The notes beneath the pieces were generated by a model, which was not told the origin of the DNA, ran no database searches, and worked only from the letters and a program-made list of their open reading frames with translations. 41,436 nt of DNA from Defluviicoccus sp. (GTDB lineage Bacteria > Pseudomonadota > Alphaproteobacteria > MPNO01): NCBI GenBank assembly GCA_028820505.1, contig JAPPIT010000196.1, forward strand, positions 1 to 41,436. Direction: 5' to 3'. The translations under genes and the position numbers were made by a program. Shown in pieces: positions 28,355-35,703 of the stretch. Position 1 is the first letter of the stretch; each line of letters starts with the position of its first letter.

Positions 28355-28861
28355 ATGACTTTCTTCAAAGGGATTGCCTTGGCGCTGGCCGCCTCGGCGG
28401 GGATTTCATTGACGGCCCATGACGTATTGGCCCAGCAGAGCGGCACCTTCAAGGCGATAGCGAATTACGTCCGGCATTTCTCCACGCTGGAACATGCCGG
28501 GGAAACCGTGTTCAGCGGCATGCTGGACGGCAGCGTCACCATTCTGGAAAGCAGCGGCGGTCCTTTCGTCGCGGGCCGGCACAGCATGTCCAAATGCCTG
28601 GCGTACGGAAAGCGATCGGCGGCGGGCATGGATCTTGAAACACCCTGTACGATCGCCGACCCATCGGGCGACCGGCTGTATCTCCTCGCCAGCAGGAGCG
28701 CCGGTGACGTGAAGGCCGGGGGCGGGGGCGAGGGACATTTCGAACTCATGGGCGGGACCGGCGTCTACGCCGGGCTCGCGGGACGTTGCGCCTACAAGAC
28801 CGACTACCTGGCGAACGACCGGGTGATCACAACGACCGACTGCACCTGGCGGAAACGCTAG
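28355..28861 (+). CDS. Exported small protein of unknown function, four cysteines
   Basis: This is a 168-residue protein with a clear signal peptide (cleavage near VLA-QQ, residue 26). The mature part is about 140 residues and contains Cys81, Cys98, Cys145 and Cys163, which could make two disulfides in the periplasm. The segment GGTGVYAGLAG (133-143) recalls the glycine-rich turn of allene-oxide-cyclase/dirigent-like beta-barrels; this is a weak resemblance. GAGAGG precedes the ATG. It is 12 bases ahead of a second exported protein, probably co-transcribed. I do not recognise a family. Confidence 0.8.
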   Translation: MTFFKGIALALAASAGISLTAHDVLAQQSGTFKAIANYVRHFSTLEHAGETVFSGMLDGSVTILESSGGPFVAGRHSMSKCLAYGKRSAAGMDLETPCTIADPSGDRLYLLASRSAGDVKAGGGGEGHFELMGGTGVYAGLAGRCAYKTDYLANDRVITTTDCTWRKR

Positions 28862-28873
28862 CCGGAGCGAATC

Positions 28874-29356
28874 ATGAAGAAGATTATCGGAATCGCGGGC
28901 GTATTCGCGCTGCTGACCGGCGCGGCGAATGCCGCGGATAAATCGTCGTCCCTCGAAGCCATTCATTCGAAGCACATGGTGGCGGAAGCGATGCTGACCG
29001 CCCACTTCGTCGCCGCCGCCCTGAAGGCGGGAATGGAGCGGGACGAGATCAACGCCGTGCTAACGCGCATCGCGGAACGCTCCGCGGTGACCGAATTCTG
29101 GGTGAGCGACGAGAAGGGCCGGGTCGTTTTCACCAACGTCAAGAGGGTCGATTTCATCTTCCCCACCGATCCCGAGGCGGGCACCCAGGCCGCCCCGTTC
29201 GCAGCGCTGCTCGACGGTTCCAAGGCGGTGGTGACACAGGAATCGCGCCCGCGCGAAGCCGACCGAAAGGTCTTCAAGTATGTCGGCGCGGCGGGGGTCG
29301 ACCGGCCCCGGATCGTTCAGGTCGGCATATCCGCCGAGGAGTTCGGCAAACGCTGA
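28874..29356 (+). CDS. Exported single-Cache (PDC-like) sensor-type domain protein
   Basis: This 160-residue exported protein has a signal peptide (cleavage near ANA-AD, residue 20). Residues 35-152 look like a single Cache/PDC fold. A long N-terminal helix leads to a WVSDEKGRVVFTN strand-turn-strand, then PFAALLDGSKAVV and a closing RPRIVQVGI strand. Cache domains normally sit in receptors and bind small ligands; here it is alone with no membrane helix or output domain. The start has a GGAGCG ribosome site. Its stop directly abuts the convergent dctM stop. A periplasmic ligand-binding role is inferred. Confidence 0.82.
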   Translation: MKKIIGIAGVFALLTGAANAADKSSSLEAIHSKHMVAEAMLTAHFVAAALKAGMERDEINAVLTRIAERSAVTEFWVSDEKGRVVFTNVKRVDFIFPTDPEAGTQAAPFAALLDGSKAVVTQESRPREADRKVFKYVGAAGVDRPRIVQVGISAEEFGKR

Positions 29357-30685
29357 TCAGCTCACCATCAGGCCCGGCAGGTAGAGGGCGAGCCCAGGGA
29401 AGAGGATCAGCAGCACCAGCACGATCAGCGCGCATCCGATATAGGGTGCCGCCGCCATCGCCACCTGCCAGAGCGTCGTGCCCTGCGGCGCGACGCCGAT
29501 CATCACGAACAGCAGCAGGCCGAAGGGCGGCGTGGTCAGGCTGATCTCGAGCGCGAGCAGCATCACCAGCCCGAACCAGATCAGGTCGAACTGCAGCGTC
29601 TGCGCGAGCGGGAAGAAGATCGGCACGGTCAGCAGCATCATCGAGACCTGGTCCATGAACATGCCGAGGATCAGCAGGACGCCGAACATGATCAGCAGCA
29701 TGACGATGGGCGCCAGATCGACCTTGGTCGCCCACTCGATCAGCCCTGCGCTGGCGCCGGTGAAGGCGAGAAGCTGGCTGAAGGTCGACGAGGCGAGGAT
29801 GATCAGCAGCACCATCGCCGTGACCCTGACCGAGCCCGCGACCGACTTGACCACGACGTTCCAGGAAAGCACCCGGTAGAGCGCGGCGAGGATGAGCACG
29901 CCGAGCGCGCCGAACCCGGCCGACTCGGTCGGCGTCGCGACGCCGAGGATGATCAGCCCGATCACGCAGAACACCACGAAACCCATCGGCAGGACGTTGA
30001 CCACCAGGGCGAGCAGGATTCGGCCGAAAGACGTCGACTCCACGACGTATTCCGGCGCCGCGTCCTTGTCGATCTTCACCTGGGCGTAGATCAGGATCGA
30101 GTAGAGCACCGCCAGCACCAGCCCGGGCAGCACGCCGGCGATCAGCAACTTGCCGATATCGATCTCGGCGAGGCTCGCGAGCAACACCGCGAGCGCGGAC
30201 GGGGGGATGATCATCGCGAGCCCGCCGGTGCCGAGGATCGGCCCCATCGACATGTGCTTCTTGTAGCCCCGGCTGGTCATCTCGGGAACCATCATCGAGC
30301 CCATCATCGCGGTATTGGCCATGGTGGAGCCCGACAGGGTCGCGAAGATCGTGCCGCCGACGACGGTGATATAGGAAAGCCGTCCCGGCAGCCGGCCGAA
30401 ACAGAGGTCGAGCGCGTCGAACACCCGGATGGCGAGCCCGGTGTGGAAGAACAGCTCGCCCATGATGATGAAGAGCGGCACCGGGATCAGCGCGAAGATG
30501 GTCACCGATTCGACGGCGTTGACGACGATCTGCGGCATCGCGTCGAGTCCGCCCATGTAGATCATCGCGCCGATGATGTTGGCGGTCAGAAAGGCGAAGG
30601 CGACCGGGATGCCGAGCAGCATGAAGACGATGACCATGCCGACCAGGAAACCGGCGATGCCGTACCACTCGCTCAGCAATGCCAT
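29357..30685 (-). CDS. TRAP transporter large permease DctM (system 3)
   Basis: This 442-residue polytopic protein is the large TRAP subunit. Conserved blocks are VPLFIIMGELFFHTGLAIRVFD, GSTMANTAMMGSMMVPEM and GGLAMIIPPSALAVLLASL in pattern, and TTPPFGLLLFVM near the C-terminus. It is the paralogue of DctM 1. The start codon abuts the dctQ stop with no gap. It is the last gene of the long minus-strand cluster beginning with the Rieske gene at 35067, and its stop is adjacent to that of the Cache gene. Confidence 0.95.
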   Translation of the reverse strand: MALLSEWYGIAGFLVGMVIVFMLLGIPVAFAFLTANIIGAMIYMGGLDAMPQIVVNAVESVTIFALIPVPLFIIMGELFFHTGLAIRVFDALDLCFGRLPGRLSYITVVGGTIFATLSGSTMANTAMMGSMMVPEMTSRGYKKHMSMGPILGTGGLAMIIPPSALAVLLASLAEIDIGKLLIAGVLPGLVLAVLYSILIYAQVKIDKDAAPEYVVESTSFGRILLALVVNVLPMGFVVFCVIGLIILGVATPTESAGFGALGVLILAALYRVLSWNVVVKSVAGSVRVTAMVLLIILASSTFSQLLAFTGASAGLIEWATKVDLAPIVMLLIMFGVLLILGMFMDQVSMMLLTVPIFFPLAQTLQFDLIWFGLVMLLALEISLTTPPFGLLLFVMIGVAPQGTTLWQVAMAAAPYIGCALIVLVLLILFPGLALYLPGLMVS

Positions 30686-31198
30686 CTAGAGCGACTCCGA
30701 GGAGCCGACGGTGCCGGTGTAGTAGGACCCGAAGCCCAGCAGATAGCGGCCGAACTCGACCGCGACGAGGGTGAAGCCGAGCGGAAACGGCAGAAACAGG
30801 ATCCACTTCGGCATGTCGATCGAACGCAGATCGAGTTCGCCGGTGTCCAGCGCCAGCTGCATCTCCACGAAGCCGTAATAGACGAAGAGCCCGCAGAGAA
30901 CGATGCACAACACGTAGACCGCCTTCGCCATCGCCCATCGCACGGGCGGCGGCATCGCCATGGTGAGCGACTCCACGACTACGTGCCCCCTGAGCCGGAC
31001 CAGCCACGGCGCCGCCAACATGGTGGAGAACAGGAGGCAGTATTCCGCGATCGCGCTGTACCACTGGAGCGCGTTGTAGCCCATGGTACGGATCGCGACG
31101 TCCGCGATGATGCCTACGAAGATCGTTACCAGCATCAGCCCGGCGAGGATGGCGAGCCCGACGATCAGCCCGTCATAGGCTCGGGAAATCAGTTTCAT
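30686..31198 (-). CDS. TRAP transporter small permease DctQ (system 3)
   Basis: This is a 170-residue, four-helix small TRAP subunit. The block EYCLLFSTMLAAPWLVRLRGHV in pattern and the closing PFPLGFTLVAVEFGRYLLG match the system 1 DctQ closely. It lies between dctP (69-base gap) and dctM (no gap), the complete dctP-Q-M order. Confidence 0.92.
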   Translation of the reverse strand: MKLISRAYDGLIVGLAILAGLMLVTIFVGIIADVAIRTMGYNALQWYSAIAEYCLLFSTMLAAPWLVRLRGHVVVESLTMAMPPPVRWAMAKAVYVLCIVLCGLFVYYGFVEMQLALDTGELDLRSIDMPKWILFLPFPLGFTLVAVEFGRYLLGFGSYYTGTVGSSESL

Positions 31199-31267
31199 CG
31201 AGACGAAGCCCGGAGAAGGCCGCCGCGCGCCCCGGATCGTTCCGGAGCGCGCGGACGGTCATGCGGC

Positions 31268-32263
31268 CTACTGGCCGTGATAGAGCTTGGAAAGCGTCTT
31301 GGCTTCCGGAGAATCGACCTTCTTCAGGCGCTCGACCGGCACCTTGTTGGCCAGGCCGAGATAGCGCTTCGCGGCCTCGCCCGTCATGGTGATCGTCTTG
31401 TGTCCGAATTCCTTGGCGAGGATTTCGGATTCCTTCTCCACCAGCGGCTTCCAGTAGGCGTGCGACGTGTGCTCCCACTCGCGCCCGAGCTTGAGCATCA
31501 GCTCGCGGCCTTCCTTGCTCAGCTTCTTCAACGCCTTGTTGGAGATGAAGATGCAGGGCTCGAGCTGGTAGAACCTGGGATAGATGCGGTACTTGACGAA
31601 TTTCGGCCAGCCCATCGGCCGGGTGAACAGCTCGGGGAAGGCGAACCCGTCGACCAGCCCGCGCTCCAGAGCGTTGTAGATCTCCGGCACCTGCACGGTG
31701 ACGGTGGTCGCGCCCAGCGCCCTCAAGAATCCGTCGTAGATCGGCACCGAGCGCATCTTGAACCCTTCGAGCGAAATCATCCCGTCGGGACCCTTCTTGG
31801 GCTCCCGGCTGAGATAGAGCACGAAGGACACGCTGGTCGCGGTCTGCGAGAGAATGATCCCGTCGAGGCGCTTGGTCACCGCCATGTTGAGCGCGTCCAT
31901 CGCACCCGACTTGCGCGCATCCCACGGCCGGATCATGGTCGCCGACAGCGCGTCGACCTCGGGGACCACGCCGCGGTGATAGCTGGCCGCGGTGAACATC
32001 AGGTCGTAGAGCCCCGACTTGAACCCCTTGGCCTGGGCCGGCGCCTTGGAAATCTCCGGACCGCCGATATGGGTGATCTTGAATTTCCCCGCCCCTGCCT
32101 TGTTGGCGTGCTCGATGAAGCGCAGGAAATCGGGGGTGAGCGGAAAGTTCTTGGGCCAGGCCGAGATGCCCTTGAGGGCAACCTCCTTCGCCTGCGCTAC
32201 CGGCGCGGCGAGAAGCGCTCCCGCCACCGCCGCGGCGGCAATCGATAGCAATGACTTCCTCAT
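31268..32263 (-). CDS. TRAP transporter solute-binding protein DctP (system 3)
   Basis: This is a 331-residue periplasmic binding protein. The signal peptide has a hydrophobic core at 5-22 and cleavage after AQA near 25. The ligand-carboxylate Arg171 is in GFKMRS, followed by the EIYNALERGLVDGFAFPE block. ATG 32263 is chosen over an upstream frame because GGGAG lies 7 bases before it and the signal peptide begins there. It shares several blocks with DctP 1, so the two transporters likely handle related ligands. It is 82 bases downstream of the gamma-subunit-like gene. Confidence 0.93.
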   Translation of the reverse strand: MRKSLLSIAAAAVAGALLAAPVAQAKEVALKGISAWPKNFPLTPDFLRFIEHANKAGAGKFKITHIGGPEISKAPAQAKGFKSGLYDLMFTAASYHRGVVPEVDALSATMIRPWDARKSGAMDALNMAVTKRLDGIILSQTATSVSFVLYLSREPKKGPDGMISLEGFKMRSVPIYDGFLRALGATTVTVQVPEIYNALERGLVDGFAFPELFTRPMGWPKFVKYRIYPRFYQLEPCIFISNKALKKLSKEGRELMLKLGREWEHTSHAYWKPLVEKESEILAKEFGHKTITMTGEAAKRYLGLANKVPVERLKKVDSPEAKTLSKLYHGQ

Positions 32264-32345
32264 GGTCGGGCTCCCTGTGGTTTCTGTTTCCGGTTGGACG
32301 TATCGGAAGGGCAGGTTTCCGTATTTGCCGGCTTCGCGCAAGCCG

Positions 32346-32762
32346 TTACCGCGCCGATGTTCCGGGTTTCGTCCGGGAACGGGCGGGGGCGCGCTTCCTT
32401 CCGGACGCGGACTTGCGCGCGCGGCGCCTCGACTTGACGCCGTGCTTCCTCTTGAGCTTGTCGATGTCGAGCTGGATGTCCCAGGTCAGCGGGTGGCCGG
32501 GGGGCAGGTATTCGTTCTCCACCATCACCGCGCAGCCCGGACAGTAGAACTCGACGATCCGCATCCAGTCGGGGTCGAAGGAAAAGTTGAACTCCTTGCT
32601 GGGGCCGATCGGAAAATGGATCTCTCGGGGATCGCGCTCGCGGACCAGGCAGCCCCGCTTGTAGGACTCGCGGGCATCGCCGAGATCGTGGCCGCAGCGG
32701 TTGCAGCACCACCGCTCCGCCTCCAGGTCGATGTCGAGATATTCGGTGATTTTGACCTTCAT
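32346..32762 (-). CDS. Acetone/acetophenone carboxylase gamma-subunit-like zinc-ribbon protein
   Basis: This 138-residue protein resembles the small zinc-binding gamma subunit of acetone/acetophenone carboxylases. It has the family-like start MKVKITEYLDIDLE, the ribbon cysteines Cys20, Cys23, Cys74 and Cys77 (CNRCGH and CPGC), CLVRERDPREIH and EYLPPGHPLTWDI. The large alpha and beta subunits are not in the window. Residues 104-138 form an extremely basic tail (about half Lys/Arg) beyond the conserved domain. ATG 32762 is chosen by family start; GTG 32783 in frame is possible. It lies between the CoA-transferase and dctP. The function without partner subunits is unknown. Confidence 0.82.
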   Translation of the reverse strand: MKVKITEYLDIDLEAERWCCNRCGHDLGDARESYKRGCLVRERDPREIHFPIGPSKEFNFSFDPDWMRIVEFYCPGCAVMVENEYLPPGHPLTWDIQLDIDKLKRKHGVKSRRRARKSASGRKRAPARSRTKPGTSAR

Positions 32763-32818
32763 CGCGCCCGTTCCGAAATTCACGCGTGACCTTCTTGCGG
32801 CGGGACCGCCGCGCCGTC

Positions 32819-33994
32819 CTAGACCACCGCCTCGCCGCGCAACCTGCCGATCCCGTCGGCGTCGTAGCCGAGCTCGCCCAACACCTCCTCGGTGTGCTCG
32901 CCGAGCTGCGGCGGCGCCGCGGTCGGCTGATCGTCGCGCGAACCGTCGTAGCGGACCGGGCGGCGCAGCAATGTCATGCCCCCCTCGGTCGGATGGTCGG
33001 TCTCGAAGAAGGTCCCGAGATGGCGGACCTGCGGGTCCTCGCGCACCTCCGGAAGGGTAAGGATGGGGGCGAAGGGCACATCCTCCGCTTCCAGCCGCGC
33101 CATCCAGTGGGCCCGCGGCATGGTGCCAACGGTCTTCTGGAACTCCGCCTTGAGCGCGAAATAGTTCTCGATCCGCGATTCGCGCACCGCGAAACGCGCG
33201 TCGGCGCCGAGATCGGGCCGCTCCAACGCGTTCTGGACGCCCTGCCAGAATTTCTGCGGCGACGACAGATGAAGCGCGAGCAGCTTGCCGTCCGAACAGC
33301 GGAGCGAATAGGACTGGGACGCCCGGACCCGGGCGTGCGGCCCCTGCGGGAACCCGCCTTGGATCAGGTTGGACCAGGGGTCGGGCATGAAGGTGATGGT
33401 CGATTCGAGCATGTTGACGTCGACCCGGCGCGCGGTGCCGGTCCGCTCGCGCTCGAACAGCGCGCCCAGGATCCCGTAGCAGGCGTTGATGCCGGTCATG
33501 TTGTCGGCGATCGTGGGGCCGGTGATCTGCGGATCCTGGGGCTCGATGAACATCGAGGAAACGCCCGAGAAGGACTGGGCGACCGCGTCGTAGGCCGGGC
33601 GGTCGCGATAGGGCCCGTCCTCGCCGAACCCGGTGATCGAGCAGTAGATCAGCCTCGGGTTGCGCGCTCTCAGCGCGTCCAGACCGAGCCCCAGACGGTC
33701 CATCACGCCGGGGCGGAAATTCTCCAGCAGGACATCGGCGGTCTCGACCAGGCGCAGCAATATCTCCTTCCCCTTCTCCGACCTGAGGTTGAGGGTCACC
33801 GACCGCTTGTTGCGGTTATAGGCAAGGAAATGGGCGCTGTAGGTGCCGCCCCGCCAGTTGCGGAACATGTCACCGCCGTCGGGGTTCTCGATCTTGATCA
33901 CCTCCGCGCCGAGATCGGCCAGCATCTGCCCGCCGAGCGGGCCGGTGATCATGGTCGTGAGTTCGAGAACGCGAATCCCGTCGAGCGCCGCCAT
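32819..33994 (-). CDS. CaiB/BaiF family (class III) CoA-transferase
   Basis: This 391-residue enzyme transfers CoA between carboxylic acids, activating a substrate without ATP. It shows the family start GIRVLELTTMITGPLGGQMLADLGAEVIKIE, in pattern, at 6-36, NRNKRSVTLNL, ENFRPGVMDRLG, and the likely catalytic Asp164 in IADNMTG. It starts 14 bases after the Rieske stop. Placed between an oxygenase and a TRAP importer, it probably activates the imported acid or a product (inference). Donor and acceptor are unknown. Confidence 0.93.
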   Translation of the reverse strand: MAALDGIRVLELTTMITGPLGGQMLADLGAEVIKIENPDGGDMFRNWRGGTYSAHFLAYNRNKRSVTLNLRSEKGKEILLRLVETADVLLENFRPGVMDRLGLGLDALRARNPRLIYCSITGFGEDGPYRDRPAYDAVAQSFSGVSSMFIEPQDPQITGPTIADNMTGINACYGILGALFERERTGTARRVDVNMLESTITFMPDPWSNLIQGGFPQGPHARVRASQSYSLRCSDGKLLALHLSSPQKFWQGVQNALERPDLGADARFAVRESRIENYFALKAEFQKTVGTMPRAHWMARLEAEDVPFAPILTLPEVREDPQVRHLGTFFETDHPTEGGMTLLRRPVRYDGSRDDQPTAAPPQLGEHTEEVLGELGYDADGIGRLRGEAVV

Positions 33995-34008
33995 CGCCGA
34001 TACCCCGG

Positions 34009-35067
34009 CTATTCCGCGGCGATCGACGCCGGATCGCGCCGTTCGGCGGCGATCAGCTCGCGCAGCAGCTTGCGCACCTGGATGCAGGGCGCGTCCGCGT
34101 TGACGTCGATCTGCGGCGCGTCCGGCCGGTCGGACAGCATCGCCTGTTGCGCTTCCAGGATCGCCTTGTCCTCGAGGAAAACTTGCGTGAAGTTGGTGCG
34201 GAATTTCTCGGTGACCTCTTCCTCTCCGAGGCGGAAATTGCGCGCATGACCGTAGAAATAGTGCGTCGAGGTTTCGGTTTCGGGGGTAAGCGCGTTCAAC
34301 ACCTTCAGCTCCACCCCGCCGTCCCGGCGGCCTTCGATCATGTCGATCCCGGTCCCGGTGTCGACGCAGCCCGCGTGGTTGACGATGAACGACGGCATGT
34401 CGATGGTCGTGATCAGCCAGCGATCGACATTGGCCGCGAATTGCCCGCACCACTGATAGAACGGCGCGGCGGGACGATCCACCACCAGGCGCGACATGCG
34501 GACGGAGCGTTCCAGACGTTCCGTCTTGCACGGGAAATCGACGATCGAATCGGTCCCGATGGTGGTCGCGTGCACGTAGGACAGATGGGTGAGATCGAAG
34601 AGATTGTCGGAGATGAGCTCGTAGTTGCAGGCCATCGGGAGCGGCTTCCCGCCATTGCCCTCGACCATCTTCCAGTCGGGCGATTCGAGCCAGTGCCAGT
34701 CGGGCATGAGCGCGGGGTCGGCGAGCGCCGGGTCGCCCATCCACACCCAGATCCAGCCGAAACGCTCGGCGACGGGGTAGGCGCGGACGGAGGCCCCGGG
34801 CGGGACCGCCGACTGGCCGGGCACCGAGACGCACGCGCCGTCCGCGTCGAAGACGAGGCCGTGATAGCCGCAGCGAAGGTCGTCGCCGATGACGGTTCCC
34901 ATCGACAGCGGCAGCGCGCGGTGGCAGCACGAATCGGCGAGCGCCGCGACCCCGTTGTCGCCCTTGCGGTAGAGCACGATCGGTTCGCCAAGGATCGTCC
35001 GGGCGAACGGCGCCTGCCCGACCTCGTGGTCGAACGCGGCGACATACCAGCAGTTGCGCAGGAACAT
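34009..35067 (-). CDS. Rieske [2Fe-2S] oxygenase, vanillate O-demethylase (VanA)-like
   Basis: This is a 352-residue terminal oxygenase. Rieske ligands are Cys47, His49, Cys66 and His69; the iron triad is Asp158, His161 and His166 (D-x2-H-x4-H). The start MFLRNCWYVAAF and short length fit the VanA/toluene-sulfonate monooxygenase/dicamba demethylase group, which often demethylates or hydroxylates aromatic acids. ATG 35067 follows GGGGAG and replaces a longer frame upstream. It heads the cluster Rieske, CoA-transferase, gamma-like, dctP-Q-M. It is not a close copy of the first Rieske gene. The reductase partner is absent. Confidence 0.93.
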   Translation of the reverse strand: MFLRNCWYVAAFDHEVGQAPFARTILGEPIVLYRKGDNGVAALADSCCHRALPLSMGTVIGDDLRCGYHGLVFDADGACVSVPGQSAVPPGASVRAYPVAERFGWIWVWMGDPALADPALMPDWHWLESPDWKMVEGNGGKPLPMACNYELISDNLFDLTHLSYVHATTIGTDSIVDFPCKTERLERSVRMSRLVVDRPAAPFYQWCGQFAANVDRWLITTIDMPSFIVNHAGCVDTGTGIDMIEGRRDGGVELKVLNALTPETETSTHYFYGHARNFRLGEEEVTEKFRTNFTQVFLEDKAILEAQQAMLSDRPDAPQIDVNADAPCIQVRKLLRELIAAERRDPASIAAE

Positions 35068-35193
35068 GGCGGTCTCCCCGGGCGCGGCGGCGGGGCCGGA
35101 TTTGACCACAGCGCCCGGGGCCGGACAAGGCGGGGACCGCGCCCGATTGCCAAACGGCGCCGCTTGTGATGGTTTGGCGCGGGGAACCCGAAG

Positions 35194-35601
35194 ATGTCCG
35201 AGATCGACGCACTCCTCTTCGCCAACGAGGCCTTCTACCGCGCCTTCGCCGACCGCGACGCCGAGGCGATGGACGCGATCTGGGGACAGCGCGAGCCGAT
35301 CGTCTGCGCCCACCCGGGATGGGACGTGCTGACCGGCCGGGAGGCGGTCATGCGGAGCTGGGCCGCGATCGTCGCCAACCCCAACTCGCCCGACATTTCC
35401 TGCCACACCGCCGTGGCCTACGCGAACGGAGAGACGGGGGTCGTGGTGTGCTACGAGTCGCTCGAAGGGCAGTTCCTGCTCGCGACCAACCTGTTCGTGC
35501 GCGAGGGCAGCATCTGGAAGATCGTCCACCACCATTCCGGCCCCACCCAGGGCCGCCCGCCCACGGAAGAGCCGCGGGGCGAACCCGGGTCGATGAACTG
35601 A
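35194..35601 (+). CDS. NTF2-like/SnoaL-type small protein
   Basis: This is a 135-residue cytoplasmic protein of the NTF2-like superfamily (cone-shaped barrel). It has helix FANEAFYRAFADRDAEAMDAIW, in pattern, then PGWDVLTGREAVMRSW and the terminal IWKIVHHHSGP motif. Such proteins act as small-molecule isomerases, hydratases or binding proteins; some are beta subunits of ring-hydroxylating oxygenases, although VanA-type enzymes lack them. It is divergent from the Rieske gene (126-base gap), which leaves a functional link possible. Confidence 0.87.
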   Translation: MSEIDALLFANEAFYRAFADRDAEAMDAIWGQREPIVCAHPGWDVLTGREAVMRSWAAIVANPNSPDISCHTAVAYANGETGVVVCYESLEGQFLLATNLFVREGSIWKIVHHHSGPTQGRPPTEEPRGEPGSMN

Positions 35602-35631
35602 ATGGGGCTCGCGGCGGGCCCATGCCCCACC

Positions 35632-35659
35632 GTCATGGTCGGCCTACGCCGACCATGAC
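35632..35659. repeat. Palindromic intergenic repeat, copy A
   Basis: GTCATGGTCGGC and GCCGACCATGAC form a perfect 12-bp stem with the loop CTAC, between the convergent NTF2-like and CoA-ligase genes. About 40 bases around it match copy B at 41328. No T tract follows on either side, so it is not a classical terminator, although it could stop or stabilise both converging transcripts. Confidence 0.85.
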
Positions 35660-35703
35660 AGTAAGAGGCGACAACGGCATCCGTCCTGGCCCAAACGGAC
35701 TTC

